Shown here piece after piece: positions 7,264 through 12,371 of a stretch of 12,371 nt of DNA. Under the pieces are notes generated by a model that saw only the letters and a program-made list of their open reading frames with translations, ran no database searches and was not told where the DNA came from. The DNA is from an uncultured Eubacteriales bacterium. Lineage in GTDB: Bacteria > Bacillota > Clostridia > UBA1381. How positions within the stretch are numbered: position 1 is the first letter of the stretch; every line of letters begins with the position of its first letter. The stretch is from positions 1 through 12,371 of the forward strand of contig USPO01000028.1 of assembly GCA_900556575.1 (NCBI GenBank). Reading direction: 5' to 3'. The translations under genes were made by a program, and so were the position numbers.

Positions 7264-9027
7264 ATGAGGCTGAAAAAAATAATATCTGCAGTTCTTACAA
7301 TGGCAGTAATGCCTGTTGTACCGTTAGTGCATGCAGAGAATGAGACAAAATTATTTGATAAGGTTTATGATATGAAATCCGTAAAGCCTGATGGAGAAAA
7401 TGGCATTGTATTAATGGAAGACGTTCCGGACGGAGATTATGAGGTAAGGGTTAATACCGGAGGAGATACCGAGACAAATGCGAATATCTACATAAACGGT
7501 GGAGAAAGGGTTCGCACATATACTTTAGAAGCCGGAAAAACTCAAGAGAATGTGCAGAGAGCAGTCACGAAAAATGGGAAAATAGAAGTCAAGATTTTGG
7601 GAGAAAACCCTAATGTAACAGATATAGAGATTACGCAGATTGAAAACAGAACATCGGCAGGGGAAAAACCAACTATATATATAGCCGGTGATTCTACTGC
7701 ACAAACATATAACTACGAAAAGGCTTATCCTCAAACCGGATGGGGACAGGTTTTCGGTGATTTTTTTACAAATGATATAGTAGTTGATAATCGTTCAATG
7801 GGCGGCAGAAGTTCAAAGAGTTATGATAATGACGGAAGACTTGATAATATTCTTACGGAAATGCATCCGGGAGATTATGTGTTTATCCAGTTTGGTATAA
7901 ATGACGGTGCGGAAAATAAACCGGAAAGATATATAAGTGTAGAAGATTATAAAGAACTTATTAAAAATAAGTACATAGGAGAAGTTAAGAAAAGAGGCGG
8001 AATACCGGTTCTTTTAACCGCAACAGCCGCAAGCTGGTGGGATGAAGAAAATTCATGCTTCATGGATTCACGTCAGGATTATGCTGTTCCTACAAGGGAA
8101 ATAGCAAATGAAACAGGAGTAAATTTTATAGATGCCAATGAGTTGATAACAGAGAAATGGAATACCATGCAGAAGAAAGATGTGCTAAACGGATATTTTA
8201 TTTGTGAACCTCTTGAAAGTAAAGCATATCAGACCGGAACGGATGACCATACTCATTTAAAACAAAAAGGTGCAAAAACCATTGCTGAAATAATAGCCAA
8301 TGCATTACCAGACTGTGTTCCGGAACTTGCAAAGTATCTGAAAAAATCAATGGAATTAGTTGATATAAAAGGACACTGGGGTGAAAATAAAATTGCTGAA
8401 TTAAATAAATTGGGATTTATAGAAGGTGATGAAAACGGGAACTTTATGCCGGATAAGGAAGTTACAAGAGCAGAATATTTAAATATGGTCATGAATGTGT
8501 GCGGTATTACTGGGCATGCATACAGAGATGGAGAATGCCTTGATACAAAACAAACTGATTGGTATTGCTATATGCTGCAGAGTGCCCTGGATAAGGGGTT
8601 AATTCCACCGACAATGATTAATAATTGCAAGGGAACAGAAAGTATTGAAAAGATTCTCAGTGAGGCTTCAGAGGATAAGGAGGCTGTTAAAGTAACTGTT
8701 ACATCGTATATACCGCCGGACGGCAGTATTTTGAGCTTTGATGGCAATAAACCTATAACAAGAGAAGAAATGGCAGCGCTTACGATGAATTGTTTTTCGT
8801 ATATGGTGAAGAATTCAGATAAAAAGCTTGATATTAAGTCTAATTTAAATAATGGAGAATTCAGTGATTTGAGTGAAATTAAGCCTGAATATCGTAATGC
8901 GGTTGAGTCGGCTTATGGATATGGAATAATAAGCGGTATGGGAGACGGAACGTTCAGACCAAATGACTTTTTAACAAAGGCACAGGCTACAGCTGCTTTA
9001 TATCCGGTATTAAAAATATCTGAATAA
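7264..9027 (+). CDS. Rhamnogalacturonan acetylesterase (CE12, SGNH fold) with C-terminal SLH domains
   Basis: This enzyme should remove acetyl groups from galacturonic acid in rhamnogalacturonan I at the cell surface. I start it at ATG 7264, after AAAGGAAG (7250-7257) and directly before a signal peptide (cleavage near VHA-E, residue 24); an in-frame GTG at 7240 would place extra charged residues before it. Residues about 28-128 form a beta-rich N-terminal domain as in other CE12 enzymes. SGNH blocks are visible: GDST with Ser144, the GG of SMGGRSS (180-181), GIND with Asn213, and DDHTH with Asp328 and His331. The SLH region runs from about 365: DIKGHWGENKIAELNKLGF, then a second unit carrying an insertion (about 419-510), and a third (533-585, ending DGTFRPNDFLTKAQATAALY). 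YesT/RhgT-type esterases normally lack SLH domains. The gene leads an operon with the SLH gene 25 nt downstream. Confidence 0.92.
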   Translation: MRLKKIISAVLTMAVMPVVPLVHAENETKLFDKVYDMKSVKPDGENGIVLMEDVPDGDYEVRVNTGGDTETNANIYINGGERVRTYTLEAGKTQENVQRAVTKNGKIEVKILGENPNVTDIEITQIENRTSAGEKPTIYIAGDSTAQTYNYEKAYPQTGWGQVFGDFFTNDIVVDNRSMGGRSSKSYDNDGRLDNILTEMHPGDYVFIQFGINDGAENKPERYISVEDYKELIKNKYIGEVKKRGGIPVLLTATAASWWDEENSCFMDSRQDYAVPTREIANETGVNFIDANELITEKWNTMQKKDVLNGYFICEPLESKAYQTGTDDHTHLKQKGAKTIAEIIANALPDCVPELAKYLKKSMELVDIKGHWGENKIAELNKLGFIEGDENGNFMPDKEVTRAEYLNMVMNVCGITGHAYRDGECLDTKQTDWYCYMLQSALDKGLIPPTMINNCKGTESIEKILSEASEDKEAVKVTVTSYIPPDGSILSFDGNKPITREEMAALTMNCFSYMVKNSDKKLDIKSNLNNGEFSDLSEIKPEYRNAVESAYGYGIISGMGDGTFRPNDFLTKAQATAALYPVLKISE

Positions 9028-9052
9028 TGCGGAAATCAGGGAGGAAATTTAA

Positions 9053-9757
9053 TTGAATAAAAAAATAATAGTTACTGCTGCAGTATTAGCTCTTGCTGCA
9101 CAGAGTGTATCTGCGGCAGAATTTTGGGATTGTAATAATCATTGGGCAAATGTGTCAATAAATAAGCTTGCAGATAAGGGTATAATAAATGGCTATGAGG
9201 ACGGAAGTTTTAAACCTGATGGTGAGGTAACAAGAGCTCAGTATCTTAAAATGATGATGGAAGCAGTAGGTATACCGACTGTTGAATATCGTGAAGACGA
9301 GTGTCTCGATGCTTCATGGAATGATTGGTATGCACCATATTTACAGAGTGCCTTGGACAAGGGACTTATACCGCAGGATATGATTGTAGGCTACAAGGCG
9401 AATATTTCTATAGATAGAGATGAAAGCGGAGCATCAGTAGATTCATCAATAAAATATTCCGGGGCATTTAATGGAAATGTTTCGATTTCAAGAGAAGAGG
9501 CAACATATTTTACAATGGCATTGTGTCAGTATTCTTTAAATGCAAATACAATGACAAAACTTAAAGAAGCAAATAAAAATGTTACATTCACAGATGAAAG
9601 TGACATTTCAGCGTGGGCACTGCCATCTGTAAAATTGGCAGCGACGAATGAAATTATAACAGGGGTAGGAAGTGGTGCATTTGCACCAAAGGATACCGAA
9701 ACAAGGGCACAAGCGGCAGCAATGATTGAGCGTTTGCTTGAAAAGCTCGAAAAATAA
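9053..9757 (+). CDS. Secreted protein consisting almost only of SLH domains
   Basis: After a signal peptide (cleavage near VSA-A, residue 21) the whole mature protein is SLH sequence: unit 1 about 23-73 (NHWANVSINKLADKGIINGY, with VTRAQYLKMM), unit 2 about 80-160 with an inserted segment (about 113-143) before ISREEATYFTM, and unit 3 about 178-230 (FTDESDISAWALPSVKLAA, ETRAQAAAMIERL). It should bind the cell-wall polymer. With no catalytic domain it may be a structural wall protein or occupy anchor sites. Its second unit closely resembles that of the CE12 protein encoded just upstream (LQSALDKGLIP in both, insertion at the same place), so the two modules look paralogous. The start is TTG 9053, with GGGAGG at 9039-9044 placed 8 nt before it. 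It lies 25 nt after the CE12 gene, in the same operon. Confidence 0.9.
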   Translation: MNKKIIVTAAVLALAAQSVSAAEFWDCNNHWANVSINKLADKGIINGYEDGSFKPDGEVTRAQYLKMMMEAVGIPTVEYREDECLDASWNDWYAPYLQSALDKGLIPQDMIVGYKANISIDRDESGASVDSSIKYSGAFNGNVSISREEATYFTMALCQYSLNANTMTKLKEANKNVTFTDESDISAWALPSVKLAATNEIITGVGSGAFAPKDTETRAQAAAMIERLLEKLEK

Positions 9758-9771
9758 TAGGAGGTTTTCAG

Positions 9772-9870
9772 ATGAATAAAAAATTGGTAAGAATTATAAG
9801 CATTATAACAGCAGGAATTATGGTAGTATCAACATTGATTGTAAGTGTAGCCATGCTTTTTGTACATTAA
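9772..9870 (+). CDS. 32-residue single-span membrane microprotein
   Basis: A very short gene with an ideal AGGAGG (9759-9764) placed 7 nt before its ATG, starting 14 nt after the SLH gene stop and so probably the third gene of the operon. The peptide begins MNKKLVRIIS and is then an unbroken hydrophobic helix (about residues 8-31) ending in Val-His. The basic N-terminus and single helix resemble the Prli42/DUF4044-type tiny membrane proteins of Firmicutes, but this is similarity of form only. The charge pattern predicts an N-in orientation. Function is unknown. It could also be a membrane-active toxin or a helper for export. A hairpin at 9883-9931 follows. Confidence 0.65.
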   Translation: MNKKLVRIISIITAGIMVVSTLIVSVAMLFVH

Positions 9871-9882
9871 AAAGAATTTAAT

Positions 9883-9931
9883 AGGTATAATGCAGCATTC
9901 GGAAAATTAGTTCGGAGGCTGTATTATACCT
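9883..9931 (+). terminator. Long imperfect hairpin at the operon's 3' end, possible terminator
   Basis: A 14-bp stem (9883-9896 with 9918-9931, one G-T wobble) encloses a 21-nt loop that contains TTCGGA twice. Only a scattered T/A tail follows, so it is an atypical intrinsic terminator and may instead stabilise or mark the mRNA 3' end. Confidence 0.45.
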
Positions 9932-10041
9932 TATATTGTGTAAATACACAAATAATATAGAGTTTAATTGTGCATGTTGCTATAAAAATGGTGAATATAA
10001 TATGAAAATGTTACAATACTTCTAAAGTTGGTGTAAAACTA

Positions 10042-10070
10042 TTGACTTTTTTTTAAAAGTATGTTATTAT
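10042..10070 (+). promoter_or_regulatory. Promoter of the initiator tRNA gene
   Basis: TTGACT (10042-10047) and TATTAT (10065-10070) are 17 bp apart, with TG at 10062-10063 as an extended -10. The start would be near 10077, about 30 nt before the mature tRNA. The rest of the gap back to 9931 is AT-rich with no gene seen. Confidence 0.75.
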
Positions 10071-10107
10071 ATATAAGTACTTGATAAGAGTAATAAAAAA
10101 TGAATAT

Positions 10108-10184
<77 letters not shown>

Positions 10185-10187
10185 TTT

Positions 10188-10217
10188 AACCGTATAAGCT
10201 TGCTTATACGGTTTTTT
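10188..10217 (+). terminator. Rho-independent terminator of the tRNA gene
   Basis: AACCGTATAAG (10188-10198) pairs with CTTATACGGTT (10203-10213) around a 4-nt loop, and a run of six T (10212-10217) follows. It lies immediately after the CCA end. Confidence 0.88.
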
Positions 10218-10231
10218 AATATATAAAATAC

Positions 10232-10260
10232 TTGACGTAATAACTATAATATGGTATACT
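10232..10260 (+). promoter_or_regulatory. Promoter of the nucleotidyltransferase gene
   Basis: TTGACG (10232-10237) and TATACT (10255-10260) are 17 bp apart, with TG at 10252-10253 forming an extended -10. The leader is about 54 nt and contains a small ATGCT/AGCAT hairpin (10285-10300). The ribosome site AAGGGGA precedes the ATG at 10321. Confidence 0.75.
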
Positions 10261-10320
10261 TATAATGTAGAAAAATTGCTGGAAATGCTGTATTTAGCAT
10301 AACAGCCAAGGGGAATATAA

Positions 10321-11502
10321 ATGATAGAGAAATATACAAAAAGATTAACTGAAATATGCCGTGCAGTTATATTGGAAGAAGAGGTTTCTGATATAGCTTC
10401 TGTTGTTGAAGCGGCAAGTGATATTAATTTCTTTAGCTTTTGTATGAGTCATAAGCTTGAGGGAATGGTTTATGAATATCTTAAAAGAGTAGGAAAAGAT
10501 GATGTAAATGTCAAGGCAATAGCATATTTTAAGGATAAGTACAACCAAGGAATATTGAATAATGCAGCACAGCAATATTATTTTGAAATGGTAAAGAATG
10601 CATTAGAAAAAAATGGTATAGACTATCTTCCGATGAAAGGAATGATAATGAAGACCCTATATCCTTCAGGTGATTTAAGATGCAGTTCGGATATAGACAT
10701 TTATGTAGGAAGAGAAAATGCTGAGAGATGTAAGTCTATAATGGAAAATTTGGGATTTATAAATTCCTCATTTGGTGACTTGCATCCGTCAGATAATTAT
10801 AGGATAGACAAGTTTTCATACATAGAACTTCATAGAAAGCTTATCAATAATAAATATAAGTGGCAGAATGAATGTAATAAAATAACAGATAGGATAATAA
10901 ATAAGCAGGGGCATGAATATGTAATGTCAGATGAAGATTTTTATATATTCATGGTATGTCACATTGCAAAGCATGTTAGTTTTGGAGGCTCCGGAATAAG
11001 AGCAGTACTTGATGTATGGCTTTATTTGCAAAAATTTAAAAATATGAATTGGAATCACATAAATGATATATTAGAAAAATGTGATTTAACAGAATTTCAT
11101 CAAAATCTCATTAAGTTAACCGAATATTGGTTTGAGGGTAGAGAAGCAGATGAAAAAATAAAAAAACTTAGTATATATATTGCCCAAAGCGGGTGGAATG
11201 GTATAGAAGAGCAATTTGAGTCCGCGCAGGTAAATGAGATTGCGGGAATTGAATCGTCGCGTACAATTCTGAAGCTGAAGAGTTATGCACATGCAATGTT
11301 TATGACGAGAGAATTTATGGAAGATAGGTATAAAATATTAAAAAAGTATCCTTTTCTGCTCCCGTATTTTTGGGGAAAGCGTGCGTTAAACGCTGTGTTT
11401 AACAGACGGGAAACAATAAAGAATGTTTTGCATTCCCAGGATAATGTTAATCTCGAAAAGGCACAGGAGATAAATAGCTTCAGAAAGAGTCTAGGGCTGT
11501 GA
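10321..11502 (+). CDS. Nucleotidyltransferase-fold protein (NTP_transf_5 type)
   Basis: A 393-residue cytoplasmic protein of the nucleotidyltransferase family known as NTP_transf_5. The hallmark block lies at about residues 101-128: YLPMKGMIMKTLYPSGDLR, then SSDIDIYV. It gives K106-G107, R120 and the DxD pair D124/D126 expected to bind metal and nucleotide. A third carboxylate is likely E169 in IELHRKL. Downstream, HIAKH (H214, H218) and D231 fit the family's conserved second half. The start is ATG 10321 with AAGGGGA upstream. Family members occur beside polysaccharide and peptide-modification clusters, but their substrates are mostly unknown. Here it stands alone between a tRNA gene and a decayed stretch, under its own promoter, so context does not reveal the substrate. 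It may modify a small molecule, sugar or RNA. A short G+C-rich hairpin at 11563-11588 might end its transcript. Confidence 0.82.
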   Translation: MIEKYTKRLTEICRAVILEEEVSDIASVVEAASDINFFSFCMSHKLEGMVYEYLKRVGKDDVNVKAIAYFKDKYNQGILNNAAQQYYFEMVKNALEKNGIDYLPMKGMIMKTLYPSGDLRCSSDIDIYVGRENAERCKSIMENLGFINSSFGDLHPSDNYRIDKFSYIELHRKLINNKYKWQNECNKITDRIINKQGHEYVMSDEDFYIFMVCHIAKHVSFGGSGIRAVLDVWLYLQKFKNMNWNHINDILEKCDLTEFHQNLIKLTEYWFEGREADEKIKKLSIYIAQSGWNGIEEQFESAQVNEIAGIESSRTILKLKSYAHAMFMTREFMEDRYKILKKYPFLLPYFWGKRALNAVFNRRETIKNVLHSQDNVNLEKAQEINSFRKSLGL

Positions 11503-11507
11503 AAAAA

Positions 11508-11602
11508 TGCCTCTTTACGAAATGCTGTATTGGTGGTATACTAATATAACCTAAGCGTAGATGTCTCTCACTTCTAAGGCGGAGGGGCCATTTTAGAATA
11601 TC
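11508..11602 (+). other. Decayed stretch with a G+C-rich hairpin, possible relic of a small toxin-type module
   Basis: A short open frame from ATG 11508 begins MPLYEMLYWWYTNIT and stops at once. Further down, GTCTCTC (11563-11569) pairs with GAGGGGC (11582-11588) using two G-T wobbles, in sequence clearly richer in G+C than its surroundings. The M-x-x-Y-E start and a following region of this kind recall, from memory, the putative holin-like type I toxin genes of Firmicutes with an internal deletion. That reading is speculative. The hairpin could equally be the terminator of the nucleotidyltransferase gene. Confidence 0.25.
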
Positions 11603-11635
11603 AGCAGGAGTTATAATATCCAACTGAAAATTTGA

Positions 11636-11743
11636 GAAGTTAATGCTTTCTGTGAAGATTACAATCTATCGCAGGTTATGCTTCTTGCAAGCAAGGCAGG
11701 AGCGTTGATCCGATTAAAAAAAGAAAGGATACCAAATGAATGA
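11636..11743 (+). pseudogene. 3' remnant of a small gene translationally coupled to the next gene
   Basis: Thirty-five codons read like genuine protein (EVNAFCEDYNLSQVMLLASK, then an Arg/Lys-rich end) and stop at TGA 11741-11743, which overlaps the next gene's ATG as ATGA, a classic coupling arrangement. An in-frame TGA at 11633-11635 and the lack of a start upstream show that the 5' end is lost or damaged. An AGGAG at 11606-11610, about 20 nt before, may be the original ribosome site, in which case the intact protein would have been only about 40-45 residues. The only in-frame ATG (11678) would leave 21 residues and has a poor ribosome site. A single sequencing error at 11633-11635 could also explain the break. 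I do not recognise the family. Confidence 0.45.
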
Positions 11744-11955
11744 TATACAGTGAAGATATAGATAGAATATGTGCTTTATGTCAGAGATCGAAAGCGGCTG
11801 TTGGGGTAGATGACCACTTGGAATGCATTTTAAAAAATGAGTACGTTCCTTTAAATGGAACCTGTGATAAGTTTGAGTATGATATATTTAAAAAGCCGAC
11901 ACGAAGAAGGCGCCGGCTTAAAAATACATTTAGCATTGATGATTTTAAACTTTAA
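11740..11955 (+). CDS. Small four-cysteine protein of unknown function
   Basis: A 71-residue protein starting at ATG 11740, with AAAGGAT (11724-11730) 9 nt before it and a 4-nt ATGA overlap with the preceding remnant. C11-x2-C14, C29 and C42 suggest a small metal-binding knuckle. The later part is FEYDIFKK, a basic run RRRRRL, and a terminal FSIDDFKL. Small proteins of this shape (paired Cys, then C-x-KFxYD) are, from memory, common and uncharacterised in Clostridia. The minus-strand phosphatase gene ends at the very next base (11956), so the two genes converge with no gap, and the phosphatase terminator lies inside this coding region. Confidence 0.7.
   Translation: MIYSEDIDRICALCQRSKAAVGVDDHLECILKNEYVPLNGTCDKFEYDIFKKPTRRRRRLKNTFSIDDFKL
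11890..11919 (-). terminator. Minus-strand terminator of the phosphatase gene, inside the convergent gene
   Basis: Read on the minus strand, AAGCCGGCGC (11919-11910) pairs with GTGTCGGCTT (11902-11893), eight Watson-Crick pairs and two G-U wobbles, around a 7-nt loop. The last five bases of this strand down to 11890 are T. On the plus strand the two wobbles become A-C mismatches, so the signal is polar and fits the minus-strand gene ending at 11956. Confidence 0.7.
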
Positions 11956-12371
11956 TTAAAGAACATCTGACTTTTCGATGCATATAGCGGCGGCGGTGAT
12001 ATTATCACTGCCGTTTTGTATTCTTGATTGAACTTTGTTTAGCATACGTTTCAGCCATGTACTTGAAGAAAATGCAAATCGCTTTGCCTTTTCCATTTCA
12101 TCCTCGGTTATTAAATTCCAAAATCCATCAGTACAGATAAGAAACGAAAATGCCGAATTTATATTTATTACATCTGATATGTCAGGTTCCCAGCTTAGCC
12201 TGTCACCCAATACACGATGAAGCTTGTGACGATCTGTATCAATTCTTATTTCGCTGTATGATATATGATTTGTTTCAAACTTATCAAATGCCTCGCTATG
12301 GTCTTCGGTAACCTCAGAAATGGATGAATGGCGAAATGTATAAATTCGTGTATCTCCGCATGAGGCATATA
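11956..12371 (-). CDS. PP2C-type serine/threonine protein phosphatase, C-terminal part (5' end outside window)
   Basis: The frame stays open from the stop (TAA, complement of 11956-11958) to the right edge, giving 137 visible residues of a longer protein. No start is in the window; a TTG at 12208-12210 is internal. PP2C motifs appear in order: ASCGDTRIYTFR and TEDHSE near the visible N-terminus, VLGDRLSWEPDI, ICTDGFWNLITEDEM with the metal-binding Asp, and NGSDNITAAAICI with the final metal-binding Asp. Such metal-dependent phosphatases reverse Ser/Thr phosphorylation, often opposite a PASTA or other Hanks-type kinase. No kinase gene lies in the window, and the upstream neighbour is unseen. 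The Trp-containing LICTDGFW form is common in stand-alone PP2C domain proteins of Clostridia and phage-like type VI-associated operons alike, so the specific role is open. Confidence 0.88.
   Translation of the reverse strand, partial: YASCGDTRIYTFRHSSISEVTEDHSEAFDKFETNHISYSEIRIDTDRHKLHRVLGDRLSWEPDISDVININSAFSFLICTDGFWNLITEDEMEKAKRFAFSSSTWLKRMLNKVQSRIQNGSDNITAAAICIEKSDVL

Noticed and set aside
10282..11531. The 13-bp word GAAATGCTGTATT at 10282-10294 and 11519-11531 as flanks of a mobile element
   Set aside because: The copies are short, there are no terminal inverted repeats, and the gene between has its own promoter and no transposase. Chance is likely.
12035..12220. Plus-strand 61-codon frame over the phosphatase gene
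   Set aside because: It is antisense to clear PP2C motifs, with no ribosome site or recognisable protein features.

Overview
The window looks like a chromosomal piece of an anaerobic, low-G+C Gram-positive bacterium of the Clostridia (Firmicutes). The grounds are an AT-rich sequence, strong AGGAGG-type ribosome sites, TTG as well as ATG starts, sigma-A promoters often with an extended -10 (TGn), S-layer homology (SLH) anchoring of secreted enzymes, and an AgrA/AgrC-type LytTR two-component system. SLH-anchored pectin esterases beside a rhamnogalacturonan lyase recall gut pectin specialists such as Monoglobus. That genus-level guess is inference from memory, not shown by the sequence.

Layout. 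(1) 1-483: an AT-rich intergenic stretch with a terminator and the promoter of the next operon. (2) 484-2581: a LytTR response regulator and an overlapping AgrC-like histidine kinase, closed by a terminator. (3) 2581-5412: a pair of 15-bp direct repeats just upstream of a promoter with a poor -35, a leader with a 20-codon open frame, then a secreted family PL11 rhamnogalacturonan lyase with a Thr/Pro repeat linker and a small C-terminal domain. (4) 5597-6886: a secreted protein with an unrecognised ectodomain and a C-terminal SLH-like region. (5) 6887-7263: a gap with three consecutive hairpins, the last a terminator, and a clear promoter. (6) 7264-9870: a probable operon of a CE12 rhamnogalacturonan acetylesterase fused to SLH domains, a protein that is almost only SLH domains, and a 32-residue membrane microprotein. 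(7) 10108-10217: initiator tRNA-fMet with its own promoter and terminator. (8) 10321-11502: a nucleotidyltransferase-fold protein with its own promoter. (9) 11503-11743: a decayed stretch with a G+C-rich hairpin and the tail of a truncated small gene. (10) 11740-11955: a 71-residue four-cysteine protein. (11) 11956-12371, minus strand: the C-terminal part of a PP2C-type protein phosphatase, convergent and abutting.

Working model: regions 3-6 form a rhamnogalacturonan-I (RG-I) utilisation locus at the cell surface. PL11 would cut the Rha-GalA backbone and the anchored CE12 esterase would remove acetyl groups that block it, while SLH proteins hold activities at the wall. The neighbouring LytTR system is a natural candidate regulator, because the paired direct repeats before the PL11 promoter have the form LytTR regulators bind. 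That link is a hypothesis. No AgrB/AgrD peptide-signal genes, transporter, mobile-element gene, phage gene or CRISPR array was recognised.
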